Part shown: one piece after another, positions 52,843 through 62,799 of the stretch
Layout: the number at the start of each line of letters is the position of its first letter
Position numbering within the stretch: position 1 is the first letter of the stretch
Position numbers and translations under genes: made by a program
The notes under the pieces: generated by a model
Seen by the model: only the letters and a program-made list of their open reading frames with translations
Databases searched by the model: none
Told to the model about the DNA's origin: nothing
NCBI RefSeq assembly: GCF_018403285.1
Contig: NZ_BOSJ01000012.1
Location: 1 to 64,000 of the forward strand
DNA: 64,000 nucleotides
Reading direction: 5' to 3'
DNA from: Paenibacillus sp. J45TS6
Lineage (GTDB): Bacteria > Bacillota > Bacilli > Paenibacillales > Paenibacillaceae

Positions 52843-54117
52843 TTATGCCTGGAATACTTTATCCGTAACATGATCAGAGCTTGGGAGCTTCCGGGTGGTC
52901 TTATCGAACAACCAATATAGACCAATCAATAACACAGACAGTCCGCTTAAACCAATAATCATTTCACTTCCAAACACTTCTCCTAGAATACCTCCGCATA
53001 ACGATCCAATGGGCGCTGCAATACCGCTGAGGCTGTAGGATGCGGAGAATACTCTGCCTAATAGATGCTGAGGGATTCCTTTTTGGATATAAGAATTGAT
53101 CAGAATATTGGTCACTCCGCCGGGAACCCAAGATAAACCGTATATGATCATCATCATCCAGATATTTGGGCTGAGCACACTAAGGGTCCACAATATACCG
53201 CTCACCGAAAACGCAACGGCATAGATAAGACCCATACTGATTCTCTCCAACTTCAAAAAAGGAGCGATCAAGGCTCCAAACATACTCCCCATCGCTTGCG
53301 CCATCAGTAAAATCCCATACAATTCGGGGCCCCCATGTAATTTACTAAACGCAGGTAAAACCACAAACGTTGCTCCCCCGACCAAGTTAATGAGGATCAT
53401 CCCCCAAAGAAGTCTTGAGAAAGATTTGCCTAATAGAATGTGGATTCCTTCCCAGAGTTCTGTTTTATAGTGTTGTAATATCACTGATATTTTTTCCTTT
53501 TTAACTGGCTGACTCTGTTCAATTTGCTGTTTATGCTTCGGAATTCGGAGGAAGGAGAATAAAATAGCACTGATGATAAATAAGACGGAATCCAGTAAGT
53601 AAATAGAGACAGCTCCGACAATCACGATGAGTACACCGGATACTGCATTACAGAAGGTATCAATCCCCTGACCTGCAAAGGTGAAATAGGAGTTCGCTTT
53701 GGTGAGATCCTTTTTATGGACGAAAGAAGGTAACGATGACATTTGTGCGGGGTATATGAGTGTGTTGAAGATCGATATAATTGGTGAAATGATAAGAACA
53801 AGGACAACATTCAGCTGACCAAAATAACTTGCTGCAGGAATAATCAATAGTAGAAAAGCTTGTATGAGCTGAGTATGGATGAGCAGATGCCGTATCGATA
53901 TCCGGTCTATGATCGGTCCGCTGAAGAATTGAATAAACCTGGGTATTAGCGAGAGGAAACCAGCGAGCCCCGTATAAAAAGTAGAGCCGCCAAGCTCCGA
54001 TACCAGCCACATTGCCGCTACGGCATAGATGGAGTCTCCTACATTCGTAACGAGCCTTCCAAAGAACATAAATAGAAAATTCCGATTCAAGAACAGATTC
54101 ATAGATGGTTCACTCAC
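52843..54117 (-). CDS. MFS transporter (macrolide-efflux/MdrT type)
   Basis: 424 residues with 12 predicted helices. The opening NRNFLFMFFGRLVTNVGDSIYAVAAMWLVSELGGS and SLIPRFIQFFSGPIIDRISIRHLLI are typical of MFS_3 efflux proteins related to MefA/BcrA-type drug exporters. GAPIGSLCGGILGEVFGSEMIIGLSG is near the C terminus. The start codon overlaps the stop of an ArsR-type regulator by 4 nt, so expression is most likely controlled by that repressor and by its ligand. Confidence 0.88.
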   Translation of the reverse strand: MSEPSMNLFLNRNFLFMFFGRLVTNVGDSIYAVAAMWLVSELGGSTFYTGLAGFLSLIPRFIQFFSGPIIDRISIRHLLIHTQLIQAFLLLIIPAASYFGQLNVVLVLIISPIISIFNTLIYPAQMSSLPSFVHKKDLTKANSYFTFAGQGIDTFCNAVSGVLIVIVGAVSIYLLDSVLFIISAILFSFLRIPKHKQQIEQSQPVKKEKISVILQHYKTELWEGIHILLGKSFSRLLWGMILINLVGGATFVVLPAFSKLHGGPELYGILLMAQAMGSMFGALIAPFLKLERISMGLIYAVAFSVSGILWTLSVLSPNIWMMMIIYGLSWVPGGVTNILINSYIQKGIPQHLLGRVFSASYSLSGIAAPIGSLCGGILGEVFGSEMIIGLSGLSVLLIGLYWLFDKTTRKLPSSDHVTDKVFQA

Positions 54118-54614
54118 TCTTTCTTCTCTTGCTTCGGCTCTGTCGATATGATCTTGACTCCAATACTAAATTCTTGTGTATCTTCGTTCCTTTCGGCTGT
54201 GGTTTTCTCAACCCAACGTTCCAGAAAGGCTCTGAATTCACTCGTCATTTGTTCCTTCTGCGCCCCAGTTAACTCCAACCGGATGCTTAACTTGGTTGCG
54301 TCTGCGGACTCATATTGATCACTGAGTACGGGATCAATGATCTCCGCTCCCTCCGTGTTAAACCATTTCGACTTGGATTGATAATATTTTTCGGTAACCC
54401 CCCCGTTCTTTTTCTCCTCGACAATTTCAAGCAGACCGCCATCGTACAGTTTTTTGATGTGGTAGTGAATATTCCCGCCTGATTCTCCAAGAAGATCAGC
54501 GACTTGTTTTGAGGTCTTCGGAGAATCGAGCAGATACTTCATAATTTTTACTCGCAGTGCACTGCTTAATAATTTGGATTGTTGAACGGAAATATTCAGC
54601 ATTTCCTCATTCAT
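54114..54614 (-). CDS. ArsR-family winged-helix transcriptional regulator
   Basis: 166 residues. The winged helix is clear: SKLLSSALRVKIMKYLLDSPKTSKQVADLLGESGGNIHYHIKKLYDGGLLEIVEEKKNGGVTEKYYQSK. A longer C-terminal domain of about 80 residues probably senses a ligand or dimerises. No ArsR-type metal cysteines are seen, so a small-molecule effector is likely. The ATG at 54614 follows AAGGGG by about 9 nt and is preferred over one at 54653. It forms an operon with the exporter downstream, and an inverted repeat lies in its own promoter. Confidence 0.85.
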   Translation of the reverse strand: MNEEMLNISVQQSKLLSSALRVKIMKYLLDSPKTSKQVADLLGESGGNIHYHIKKLYDGGLLEIVEEKKNGGVTEKYYQSKSKWFNTEGAEIIDPVLSDQYESADATKLSIRLELTGAQKEQMTSEFRAFLERWVEKTTAERNEDTQEFSIGVKIISTEPKQEKKE

Positions 54615-54644
54615 AAATGAGTTCCCCTTTATCAATCTGTTTTC

Positions 54645-54661
54645 ACAGATCATCGATCTGT
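54645..54661. promoter_or_regulatory. Candidate operator of the ArsR-type regulator
   Basis: ACAGATC-ATC-GATCTGT is a perfect 7-bp inverted repeat with a 3-bp spacer, about 30 bp before the regulator start. A possible promoter (TTTACA, 17 bp, TAATCT) ends just upstream of it on the minus strand, so binding would block transcription. Confidence 0.55.
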
Positions 54662-54963
54662 AAAATTAGATTAACACCCCGAACTGGAATTGTAAACCAA
54701 ATTTTAAATAGTGAAAATACTAATCTTTTAACCTTCCCTCTTTTATCTTCTCTTTGAATTCTGATGACAAGTAACCGATCTACCAGTAAATCATAGATAA
54801 ATAACTAGATTCAAAGTCAAATGTATGTTTGGCTAGTCCCTTTTTGCTACAAGTCACATATTAATAAACTACAGATAGACTTGAAGGACCAATGGAGGGT
54901 AACCATCTGAAATTGATTCTTCTAATCTATCAAATCTTAAGTAAGAGGAAGGGGAAATAAATA
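54662..54963. other. AT-rich divergent intergenic region
   Basis: About 300 bp between the ArsR-type gene and the coat-like gene. On the minus strand it holds the regulator promoter. On the plus strand a SigK/SigE-like CATAGATAA near 54808 with AACC upstream is too weak to claim. No ORF is supported. Confidence 0.4.
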
Positions 54964-55533
54964 ATGAGTAAAAAGGGACAAAGCATGAGAGGTTTAAGAG
55001 GTAAAGTAGTAAAGATTAACCGAGGCGGACCAGAATCATTTGAAGGAACATTAGTAAAGGTAAGTTCCGACTATATGGTTGTTCGTAACAAAGAAGGCTT
55101 CATTTATGTGAATGAATCCCATGTTAAAAGTATAACCGAAGCAGGACATTCCCACCGTGAAAAAGGACCGAAGCAGAAACTTATCCATGCCAATGATTTT
55201 CATGGAGTATTAAAATCTTTACGTCTTAAGCGCGTGCAGATCAATCAGGGGGGACCTGAAAAATTAGAAGGGGTACTCGTAAGTGTGACTCATAATCGAT
55301 TGATCATCATCTTGAAAAACAATGAAATTGTTCGTGTTTTCATTCATCATGTTAAAACAATCTCTGTCCATGTTCACGGCCACAATAACGAAAACCATGA
55401 AAATAATAACCAATCTAAAGATAACAAATCGAATGGCAACCAATCCGGAGCAAGAAACAGTAACTCCAGAGGCAATCAATCCCGAGGTACACAAGCCCAA
55501 GGGAATCGGAGCGCAAAGAAAACAGCAAAATAA
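54964..55533 (+). CDS. Spore-coat-like protein with two DUF2642-type repeats
   Basis: 189 residues. Two copies of a CotB-like/DUF2642 beta module are visible: RGKVVKINRGGPESFEGTLVKVSSDYMVV near residues 12-40 and KRVQINQGGPEKLEGVLVSVTHNRLII near 90-116. They are followed by a histidine-rich stretch (SVHVHGHNNENHE) and a low-complexity tail of N, G, S, Q and R (about 140-189). Such composition is usual for spore coat proteins. AGAGGAAGGGG ribosome site. It heads a plus-strand cluster with a peptide, a permease and another module protein. Confidence 0.75.
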   Translation: MSKKGQSMRGLRGKVVKINRGGPESFEGTLVKVSSDYMVVRNKEGFIYVNESHVKSITEAGHSHREKGPKQKLIHANDFHGVLKSLRLKRVQINQGGPEKLEGVLVSVTHNRLIIILKNNEIVRVFIHHVKTISVHVHGHNNENHENNNQSKDNKSNGNQSGARNSNSRGNQSRGTQAQGNRSAKKTAK

Positions 55534-55586
55534 GATAAAGAAATAAGTTGAATCAATTTTCTATCAAACTAAAGGGGGGAATCATC

Positions 55587-55724
55587 ATGTTGATATTTAT
55601 CGCAATCGTTCTAACTGGCGTGCCTCTATACGTCATTGTCCTTCCTAAGAGATATCCGCCGTCCGAAGAAACAGCCATACAGCTGACACAAGGAATTCTT
55701 CCCTTAGGAGGTGAATCCCAATAG
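55587..55724 (+). CDS. 45-residue membrane peptide between coat-like and permease genes
   Basis: ATG at 55587 after AAGGGGGGA; it encodes a hydrophobic helix (MLIFIAIVLTGVPLYVIVLP) then a polar tail (KRYPPSEETAIQLTQG, ending GGESQ). The stop TAG at 55722-55724 is one base before the ATG of the permease, and the ribosome site of the permease lies inside this ORF. This tight spacing with a good ribosome site argues that it is real. Family unknown. Confidence 0.65.
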   Translation: MLIFIAIVLTGVPLYVIVLPKRYPPSEETAIQLTQGILPLGGESQ

Positions 55725-55725
55725 A

Positions 55726-57066
55726 ATGCTTGATTATCAGCTTTGGCTGACCTTTGGTGTATTCATCACTACTGTGATCTTCTTAATGTGGCGTCCACGC
55801 GGAATGAATGAATCTATTCCAACTTCTTTGGGCGCCCTTCTTCTTATCCTTACTGGAGTAACTAGTTATACCCACATTATAGACATTTTCGGTATCGTCT
55901 CAGGGGCGGCCGTAACCATCCTATCGACCATCGTCATGTCCATTATCCTAGATAGTATCGGTTTCTTTCGCTGGATTGCGATCAACATGATTGACAAGGC
56001 AAAGGGGTCCGGTATCGCATTATTTTGGCTTGTCATCTTACTTTGTTTCCTGATGACCATATTTTTCAACAATGACGGCAGTATATTGATTACAACCCCC
56101 ATTATCATTCGCATCTGTTCTATGCTTCGTTTGAAATTGCATCAAAAACTTCCTTATCTACTCTCTGGGGCGTTAATTGCAACGGCTTCGAGTGCTCCTA
56201 TCGGGTTAAGTAATTTAGCAAATCTGATTGCACTGAAGATGGTGGGACTCGACTTAAACACGTACACACTCATGATGTTTGTCCCTTCTATGCTGGGTAT
56301 TCTAAGTATGATGTTATTACTCTATTATTACTTCCGCAAAAATATCCCCAAAAAGATTCATCATTTCCCTAACCAGGTTTCTTCTCTGAACTATCATCCA
56401 TTACAGACACCACCTGATGAAGGGGAAAAGGTGGATTGGTGGTTATTCCGGGTCTGCATCAGCATTGTCGTTTTCATTCGCGGAGGTTTCTTTCTAGCTG
56501 AGAGCGTAGGTATCCCCATGGAGATCGTTGCAATCACTGGTGTTGTTCTCTTATTATCCGTTAGATATTACCGCACTCGTCAAGGACTGCGAGATGTGTT
56601 TACAAAGACACCTTGGCATATCTTATTGTTTGCATTCAGTATCTATGTAATTGTGGATAGCCTGCATCGGGCCGGTATCACAGAATCGTTAATTGATCTA
56701 TTAAAGCCGATTGCTGAAATGGGAGATGCTGCTTTAATTCTATCATCCGGCATTTTGCTTACCCTTCTATCCAATCTAGTAAACAATTTGCCTTCCGTTA
56801 TGATTGGAACTTTTGTGGTTACAGATCTTGGCCTAACAGACCATCAACTTCACCTAGCTTATCTTGCTAATATTTTAGGAAGTGATATTGGAGCACTGCT
56901 GACACCAATCGGTACCCTGGCAACACTGATCTGGATGTATATTTTAAAAACTCACCATATTCGGATCTCTTGGAAACAGTATATGAAAGTCACGTTTATT
57001 GTGATACCCATTAGTCTAATCATTAGCCTAGTCTCCCTGTATATTTGGACATTAATTTTGTTTTGA
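55726..57066 (+). CDS. ArsB/NhaD-type ion transporter
   Basis: 446 residues with 11-12 membrane helices. FFNNDGSILITTPIIIRICSML and NLVNNLPSVMIGTFV are the two inverted hairpin motifs of the ArsB/NhaD/SLC13 superfamily, and LGSDIGALLTPIGTLATLIWM is the typical C-terminal signature. The ion (arsenite, sodium/proton or organic anion) cannot be predicted; no arsenate reductase or ars regulator is nearby. The ATG at 55726 is 14 nt after GGAGG. A GTG at 55711 overlaps that site. Placement between coat-like genes suggests a sporulation-linked role. Confidence 0.8.
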   Translation: MLDYQLWLTFGVFITTVIFLMWRPRGMNESIPTSLGALLLILTGVTSYTHIIDIFGIVSGAAVTILSTIVMSIILDSIGFFRWIAINMIDKAKGSGIALFWLVILLCFLMTIFFNNDGSILITTPIIIRICSMLRLKLHQKLPYLLSGALIATASSAPIGLSNLANLIALKMVGLDLNTYTLMMFVPSMLGILSMMLLLYYYFRKNIPKKIHHFPNQVSSLNYHPLQTPPDEGEKVDWWLFRVCISIVVFIRGGFFLAESVGIPMEIVAITGVVLLLSVRYYRTRQGLRDVFTKTPWHILLFAFSIYVIVDSLHRAGITESLIDLLKPIAEMGDAALILSSGILLTLLSNLVNNLPSVMIGTFVVTDLGLTDHQLHLAYLANILGSDIGALLTPIGTLATLIWMYILKTHHIRISWKQYMKVTFIVIPISLIISLVSLYIWTLILF

Positions 57067-57079
57067 GAGGAGGTAAACC

Positions 57080-57742
57080 GTGCAGCTGATTACATCTTGG
57101 TTAGGCAAACAAGCAGAATTCGTACTTTCCGGTTGTAAGAATCCGATTCAAGGAGAAATAATCGATATCGGAAATGATATTGTTGTCGTCTATGAAAATA
57201 ACCGTTATATTTATATACCCATTCATCATCTGCAGCAGATGAGACATGCTCCCAAACGAAGTAACATGACCGTCAACACGCCTCCTGATCCTGCCATTGA
57301 TCATAGTAAAATTTCTTATCGTAAAATACTAATGAATTCAAGAGGAATCTTTAGTGAAATATCTCTAGGCGATCCATCGATTCATGGATACGTCACTGCG
57401 ATTATGAACGATTACTTTGTATTTTTCTCTCCCCTTCACCACTCGGTGTATATTTCTGTAAAGCACTTAAAATATATCGTACCCTATCCAGTAAATACGA
57501 CGCCATTCTCCCTGAAGCACGAGCATTTCCCTGTACAACCTGCCGCTATATCGCTATCCAGGACACTAGATCAACAGCTTCATAAACTGGAAGGACAACT
57601 TGTTACTTTGAATCTTGGAGCTAAACCGTACCGAGCTGGATTGCTAAAAAGAATGGACGGTAACCTGCTCGAATTGGTAGAGGCGGAAGGCACATCCCTG
57701 CTGATGCACACGGACCATATCCAAGCAATTCATGTACCATAA
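57080..57742 (+). CDS. Second DUF2642/CotB-like protein
   Basis: 220 residues. It appears to hold three weak copies of the same small beta module: WLGKQAEFVLSGCKNPIQGEIIDIGNDIVVVYENN, a middle copy (SLGDPSIHGYVTAIMNDYFVFFS) and a C-terminal copy (LEGQLVTLNLGAKPYRAGLLKRMDGNLLELV). The pattern is like the coat-like protein at 54964 but without its low-complexity tail. GTG start directly after GAGGAGG, 13 nt from the permease stop, so they share a transcript. Function unknown; coat association is inferred. Confidence 0.65.
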   Translation: MQLITSWLGKQAEFVLSGCKNPIQGEIIDIGNDIVVVYENNRYIYIPIHHLQQMRHAPKRSNMTVNTPPDPAIDHSKISYRKILMNSRGIFSEISLGDPSIHGYVTAIMNDYFVFFSPLHHSVYISVKHLKYIVPYPVNTTPFSLKHEHFPVQPAAISLSRTLDQQLHKLEGQLVTLNLGAKPYRAGLLKRMDGNLLELVEAEGTSLLMHTDHIQAIHVP

Positions 57743-57759
57743 TCAGTATAAACTACAAG

Positions 57760-57799
57760 AAGACCTTACTGAGGATCTATTCCCGGCAAGGTCTTTTTT
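57760..57799 (+). terminator. Intrinsic terminator of the coat-permease cluster
   Basis: AAGACCTT pairs with AAGGTCTT around a loop of about 20 nt and is followed by TTTT, just past the last gene of the cluster. Confidence 0.75.
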
Positions 57800-57877
57800 C
57801 AATCGTTTTATTTCTAAAATTATTTCTATATATTAAGCATGCTCATTCAAAAAAATCTTTCACATTGGAAAATGGAG

Positions 57878-58243
57878 CTACCTCTTCTCCCACACTAACT
57901 CAAGATTTGTTTTATCCGATCCCTGAATATATATTTTATGTAGATCTTTGTATTTATTTTTGATGTTGAGATGGAAGTCACCGCTGGATTTTTGGAGGCT
58001 GAGTAGATTTCCTTGGATCTGTACATAAAGGGCATGATCACGGTAATCTACTTTGTAACCTTTGTACAGACTGGCACTATCTATAATTCCACCTGTTAAA
58101 GATATAGATTGTTCGGATACCTTGCTTTCAGATATATAGATGGATTCTGGATTGATTACATTAAAGTATGGTAACAACATGATTCCAATAATGACGATAA
58201 AAAAGCCAACTATCATTCCTATCCTCATCATGACGCTCTTCAA
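57878..58243 (-). CDS. Small membrane-anchored protein of unknown function
   Basis: 121 residues: one N-terminal membrane segment (MIVGFFIVIIGIMLLPYF) and an extracytoplasmic domain of about 95 residues with alternating strands (ISLTGGIIDSASLYKGYKVDYRDHALYVQIQGNLL). No known motif. It stands alone, opposite to the coat-like cluster and downstream of the ptsI terminator. Confidence 0.65.
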   Translation of the reverse strand: MKSVMMRIGMIVGFFIVIIGIMLLPYFNVINPESIYISESKVSEQSISLTGGIIDSASLYKGYKVDYRDHALYVQIQGNLLSLQKSSGDFHLNIKNKYKDLHKIYIQGSDKTNLELVWEKR

Positions 58244-58332
58244 GAAATACTCACCTCATCCTTTTTGATTAAAGTCTACCCTGTCATTCATGAAGAAGCA
58301 ATGCTTTACATATCTGCTTCACCCGGTTCAAT

Positions 58333-58366
58333 AAAAAAAACGGTATCCGCATAAAGCGAATACCGT
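58333..58366 (-). terminator. Intrinsic terminator of the pts operon
   Basis: ACGGTATTCGC pairs with GCGGATACCGT around TTTAT and is followed by eight T on the minus strand, about 55 nt after the ptsI stop. Confidence 0.9.
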
Positions 58367-58420
58367 AGTTACTGCAAAAGCAGTTATCAATTAATTGGAA
58401 AACGATAGAGGTCTTGAAAA

Positions 58421-60133
58421 CTATTGTCCGATACTGCGAACAAGTTCAACGACTTGTTCTGCGGTTTGCATATCCAGCGCTTTTGCTGCAAGTTCTTTCA
58501 TTTCTGCTTGAGACAGCTTCGTCAGCTGACTGCGTGCAGGAAGAATAGAAGTTGCGCTCATGCTGAATTCATCAAGACCGAGGCCGAGAAGAAGCGGAAT
58601 AGCTGTTGTATCTCCTGCCATCTCACCGCACATTCCCGTCCATTTCCCTTCACGATGCGATGCATCAATGACCATTTTGATCAAACGAAGGATGGATGGG
58701 TTATATGGTTGATACAAGTAAGATACACGCTCATTCATGCGGTCTGCTGCCATAGTGTACTGAATCAGATCGTTTGTTCCGATACTGAAGAAGTCTACTT
58801 CTTTCGCAAATTGATCCGCTAATACCGCAGTTGAAGGAATCTCAACCATGATACCGAGCTGAATGTTATCCGCAACTTCGATACCTTCCTTCACAAGCTT
58901 TTCCTTCTCTTCAAGAAGAACCGCTTTTGCTTCACGGAATTCACCCAGTGTTGCAATCATCGGGAACATGATTTTGAGGTTCCCATGGACACTTGCACGC
59001 AGCAATGCGCGTAGCTGTGTACGGAAGATATCCTGACGATCAAGGCACAGGCGAACTGCACGGAAGCCAAGGAAAGGATTCATTTCTTTTGGAAGATCAA
59101 GGTATGGAAGTTCTTTATCGCCACCAATATCTAGTGTACGAACAACAACCGGTTTCCCTTCCATTTTTTCAAGAACCGTTTTGTATGCATTGTATTGTAC
59201 ATCTTCGGAAGGAAGCTTATCGCGTCCCATATATAGGAATTCAGTACGATACAAACCTACGCCTTCTCCGCCGTTATCAAGCACACCTGCTACATCATTA
59301 GGAGTACCAATGTTAGCAGCAAGCTCAACATGAACACCATCAACGGTTACAGTCGGCTCGTCGCGAAGTTTTCTCCACTCTTCAACCTGAGCAGCATATG
59401 CGGCTTGTTTAGATCTATATTCTTCAACCACGGAATCTTCCGGATTCACAAGGACATGTCCATCTAATCCATCTACGATGATCAGATCGCCGCTCTTAGC
59501 TTGTGTAAGAATGTCTTTTGTTCCTACTACTGCAGGAATTTCAAGGGATCTTGCCATAATTGCAGAGTGAGAAGTTCGTCCGCCAATGTTCGTTGCAAAA
59601 CCAAGAACATATTTACGGTTGAGCTGTGCTGTATCCGAAGGAGTTAAATCTTCTGCAAGAACGATCACTTCTTCATCAATCTCTGCTGGATTTGCAACTT
59701 TAAGACCAAGCAAGTGACCAAGCACACGCTTAGTAACGTCGCGCATATCCGCAGCACGTTCTTGAAGATAAGCACTCTTCATATTTTCAAACATTTGAAT
59801 AAATGTGGTTGCTGTTTCATCCAAAGCAAACTCAGCGTTTACTTTTTCATCAGCAATTTTGGATTTTACAGGATCAATAAGTTCAGGGTCATCCAGGATC
59901 AAAAGATGAGATGCAAAGATCTCTGCTTTTTTCTCTCCAAGTTCCTGTAACGTTTTTTCTTTGATTGCCTCGAGTTCGGCTCTGGATTTCTCCAAAGCCG
60001 CCTCCAGTTTAGCAATCTCTGCGTCTACGTCGTTAATCGAGCGTTTCTCTACAGAGTAATCAGGGTGCTCCAAGATAAACGCTCGGGCAATGGCAATACC
60101 AGCCGAAGCAGCAATCCCGGAAACATTAGGCAT
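58421..60133 (-). CDS. ptsI: PTS enzyme I (phosphoenolpyruvate-protein phosphotransferase)
   Basis: 570 residues. Enzyme I takes phosphate from PEP and passes it to HPr. The phosphohistidine motif [21 protein letters not shown] lies near residues 183-203. The PEP-binding half shows [44 protein letters not shown] and the C-terminal catalytic CGEMAGD. The start at 60133 fits the family N terminus ([12 protein letters not shown]) and overlaps the ptsH stop by 8 nt; the longer open frame does not. General component for all PTS sugars. Confidence 0.97.
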   Translation of the reverse strand: MPNVSGIAASAGIAIARAFILEHPDYSVEKRSINDVDAEIAKLEAALEKSRAELEAIKEKTLQELGEKKAEIFASHLLILDDPELIDPVKSKIADEKVNAEFALDETATTFIQMFENMKSAYLQERAADMRDVTKRVLGHLLGLKVANPAEIDEEVIVLAEDLTPSDTAQLNRKYVLGFATNIGGRTSHSAIMARSLEIPAVVGTKDILTQAKSGDLIIVDGLDGHVLVNPEDSVVEEYRSKQAAYAAQVEEWRKLRDEPTVTVDGVHVELAANIGTPNDVAGVLDNGGEGVGLYRTEFLYMGRDKLPSEDVQYNAYKTVLEKMEGKPVVVRTLDIGGDKELPYLDLPKEMNPFLGFRAVRLCLDRQDIFRTQLRALLRASVHGNLKIMFPMIATLGEFREAKAVLLEEKEKLVKEGIEVADNIQLGIMVEIPSTAVLADQFAKEVDFFSIGTNDLIQYTMAADRMNERVSYLYQPYNPSILRLIKMVIDASHREGKWTGMCGEMAGDTTAIPLLLGLGLDEFSMSATSILPARSQLTKLSQAEMKELAAKALDMQTAEQVVELVRSIGQ

Positions 60134-60401
60134 TAATTTCGCCCAGCCCTTCGTTAACCATAACATCAGTCAAAGCTTGAAGTGCTTCTGCTTCGCCTTC
60201 ACCGTTAACGATGATGCTGATTTCATCACCTTTTTCAAGACCAAGGGAAAGTACTCCCAAGATGGATTTCAAAGTTACTTTTTTACCTTTTGCTTCTGCG
60301 AAAGATTCTGCACCTTTGAATTTGTTAGCTGTGTTTACCAGCGCTGTTGCTGGACGTGCATGGATACCGTCTTCGTCTGTAATTCTGAATGATTGTTGCA
60401 T
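60126..60401 (-). CDS. ptsH: PTS phosphocarrier protein HPr
   Basis: 91 residues. The histidine phosphorylated by enzyme I is in [14 protein letters not shown] (His near 14), and the serine phosphorylated by HPr kinase is in [17 protein letters not shown] (Ser near 46). The serine site implies that HPr-Ser-P can act with CcpA in catabolite repression, consistent with a cre-like element in this window. GGATG-type ribosome site. It lies between ptsG and ptsI. Confidence 0.97.
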   Translation of the reverse strand: MQQSFRITDEDGIHARPATALVNTANKFKGAESFAEAKGKKVTLKSILGVLSLGLEKGDEISIIVNGEGEAEALQALTDVMVNEGLGEINA

Positions 60402-60507
60402 ATGGATTCATCCCACTTTCTGTTATTTTAGTTTGGATTTCATTTTCAACCATAAAACCACGTAATACATATTACCTTTTTTTCAATGGTTGTGAACCTC
60501 AAAATTT

Positions 60508-62553
60508 TTAATGAATTGTGATAATTTTGTCTTCTCCAGCCTTTTGTACGCCTGTTTTTTCCAACTTAACCACAGAACCTTCAGGCAGATTAGAGAAAAT
60601 TACCGGGGAAATAATAGATGGTGCATTTGCTTTCACATATTCCACATCTACTTCCATAATTGATTGACCAGCGGATACGATATCGCCTTCTTCAACCAAC
60701 ACTTTGAATCCTTGTCCTTTAAGTTTAACGGTGTTAACCCCAATATGAACAAGTACTTCTTTTCCACCATCGGACAAAATGCCAATCGCGTGCTTACTAG
60801 GGAATACATTAAATACTTTTCCGTTAACCGGAGAATGAATCGTATTCTCATGTGGCAGGAAGGCAAAACCATCACCCGTCATTTTCTCAGAGAAAACAGG
60901 GTCAGGAACTTGCGTGATATCCAGAAGTTCACCATTAGCAGGCATTACAATTTGCTCAGGAATAATTGCTTCACCAGACTCTCCTTGAGCTTGTTCTACC
61001 TCTGGTTCTGGATTAACTTCCGGTGCCTCAGGAGTATGTCCATCCATAATATCTTTCATTTGCGACTTGATTGTGTCTGAACGTGTACCGAAAATAGCTT
61101 GTACATTATTACCCACTTCAAGAACACCCGAAGCGCCTAAATCTTTTAGACGATTCTTATCAACTCTCGATTTATCTTTAACTTCAATACGAAGTCTGGT
61201 GATACATGCATCCAGGTGTTTAATATTATCCGAACCGCCAAAAGCTTTCAAGATTTGATGAGGCAGTTCGTCTTTTGAACCTGTACCCGTCGAACCGGTT
61301 TCAATGACTTTTTCTTCACGGCCCGGTGTTTTGAGATTGAATTTCGTAATAACAAAACGGAAACCGAAGTAGTATATTACCGCAAATGCGAGACCCACGA
61401 CAATAACAAGATACCATGGCGTACGGTTAGGAATAACCCCGAACAAGATGTAGTCAATTAAACCGCCCGAGAATGTCATCCCGATCTTAACGCCCAGGAT
61501 TTGCATTACCATAAAGGACAGACCAGCAAATACGGCATGGACTGCAAACAAAAGCGGTGCAACAAACAAGAAAGAGAATTCAAGTGGTTCTGTAATACCA
61601 GTTAGAAACGCCGTAAGAGCACCGGATACCATCAGGGAACCAACCACTTTTTTGTTCTCTGGTTTAGCTGTATGATAGATCGCCAGCGCTGCAGCAGGAA
61701 GTCCGAACATCATGAACGGATATTTACCGGTAGTAAACGTACCTGCTGTGAATTCAACCCCATCACGAAGCTGAGCCATGAATATACGCTGGTCACCACG
61801 AATAACTTCACCTGCTTGGTTGATATATTCTCCAAATTCAAACCAGAACGGAGAATAGAAAATATGGTGTAGACCAAATGGAATCAGCGAGCGTTCGATG
61901 GTACCGAAAATAAACGCTGCCAGTGTCTCGTTCGAACTAATCATGCTCTGAGACACAAAGTTTAGACCATTTTGAATCGGCGGCCATACGAGCGTAAGAA
62001 GCAATCCGATTAATAATGAAAACGCAGCAGTAGCAATCGGTACAAAACGCTTACCTGCAAAGAATCCCAAATACGACGGAAGTTCAATTTTGAAAAACCT
62101 ATTGTACATCGCCGCCGCCAAGATCCCGATGATAATACCGCCAAATACCCCAGTCTGTAAGGTAGGAATACCTAGTACATTAGCATAAGCAGCACCTTGT
62201 TGTGATAATACATACTCGTTTACACCCAGTACTGTTCCCATCGTTACATTCATGATGAGATAACCAATAATTGCTGCGAGCCCGGCAACCCCGTCTCCTC
62301 CAGCAAGGCCTACTGCAACCCCAACGGCAAACAGTAAGGATAAGTTATCAAATACGATTTGCCCTGAGTTCATAAGAACATTGGCAATCACCTGTACCCA
62401 GTGTGCTTCAAGGACAGGTACGTATTGCAGAAAGTCTGGATTGACTAACAAGTTACCAATCCCTAGAAGTAAACCGGCTGCCGGCAAGATCGCTACCGGA
62501 AGCATGACCGCTTTACCGACACGCTGCAACACGCCGAAAAGCTTTTTGAACAT
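60508..62553 (-). CDS. ptsG: PTS glucose-specific permease EIICBA
   Basis: 681 residues in one chain. The EIIC membrane domain (residues about 1-390, opening [31 protein letters not shown]) is followed by EIIB with the phosphocysteine in [13 protein letters not shown] (near 450) and EIIA with the phosphohistidine in [15 protein letters not shown] (near 600). It imports and phosphorylates glucose. The ATG at 62553 follows AGAAGGAGTG and is preferred over one 27 nt upstream. A GlcT-controlled terminator precedes it. ptsH follows after about 106 nt without a clear terminator. Confidence 0.96.
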   Translation of the reverse strand: MFKKLFGVLQRVGKAVMLPVAILPAAGLLLGIGNLLVNPDFLQYVPVLEAHWVQVIANVLMNSGQIVFDNLSLLFAVGVAVGLAGGDGVAGLAAIIGYLIMNVTMGTVLGVNEYVLSQQGAAYANVLGIPTLQTGVFGGIIIGILAAAMYNRFFKIELPSYLGFFAGKRFVPIATAAFSLLIGLLLTLVWPPIQNGLNFVSQSMISSNETLAAFIFGTIERSLIPFGLHHIFYSPFWFEFGEYINQAGEVIRGDQRIFMAQLRDGVEFTAGTFTTGKYPFMMFGLPAAALAIYHTAKPENKKVVGSLMVSGALTAFLTGITEPLEFSFLFVAPLLFAVHAVFAGLSFMVMQILGVKIGMTFSGGLIDYILFGVIPNRTPWYLVIVVGLAFAVIYYFGFRFVITKFNLKTPGREEKVIETGSTGTGSKDELPHQILKAFGGSDNIKHLDACITRLRIEVKDKSRVDKNRLKDLGASGVLEVGNNVQAIFGTRSDTIKSQMKDIMDGHTPEAPEVNPEPEVEQAQGESGEAIIPEQIVMPANGELLDITQVPDPVFSEKMTGDGFAFLPHENTIHSPVNGKVFNVFPSKHAIGILSDGGKEVLVHIGVNTVKLKGQGFKVLVEEGDIVSAGQSIMEVDVEYVKANAPSIISPVIFSNLPEGSVVKLEKTGVQKAGEDKIITIH

Positions 62554-62600
62554 TTTCGTCACTCCTTCTGTAAAATCCACATAGTGTTAATTGAAAACGC

Positions 62601-62695
62601 AAAAAAAGCATGAGTTAATAGAGTATTCTTGTTCGACCTATGGGTTATCTTGCCCCAATATGGTCTTCATCAATCATACTTTTCTCAACTCATGC
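62601..62695 (-). terminator. GlcT-controlled terminator of ptsG
   Basis: GCATGAGTT (62695-62687) pairs with AACTCATGC (62616-62608), followed by seven T. The 5' arm overlaps the 3' end of the RAT element, the classical antitermination layout. Confidence 0.88.
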
Positions 62696-62714
62696 CTGAT
62701 CGTATCAGTAACAC
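62686..62714 (-). promoter_or_regulatory. RAT (ribonucleic antiterminator) of ptsG
   Basis: On the minus strand GTGTTACTGATACGATCAGG followed by CATGAGTT closely matches the B. subtilis ptsG RAT (TTACTGAT...ATCAGGCATGAG). Active GlcT binding here should prevent the overlapping terminator from forming. Confidence 0.9.
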
Positions 62715-62751
62715 GTTGTAAGTATTAAGTTGTAAGCTTGTCAAGGACTAC

Positions 62752-62780
62752 ATAATAGCACCATCTAAAAAAGAGTGCAA
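62752..62780 (-). promoter_or_regulatory. SigA promoter of ptsG
   Basis: TTGCAC, a 17-bp spacer and TATTAT, about 35 bp before the RAT element, between glcT and ptsG. Confidence 0.8.
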
Positions 62781-62799
62781 GCCTTTACAACAAAAAAAT

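Noticed and set aside
54780-54880. SigK-type promoter before the coat-like gene
   Set aside because: CATAGATAA and CATATTAAT each miss defined positions; not better than chance in AT-rich DNA.
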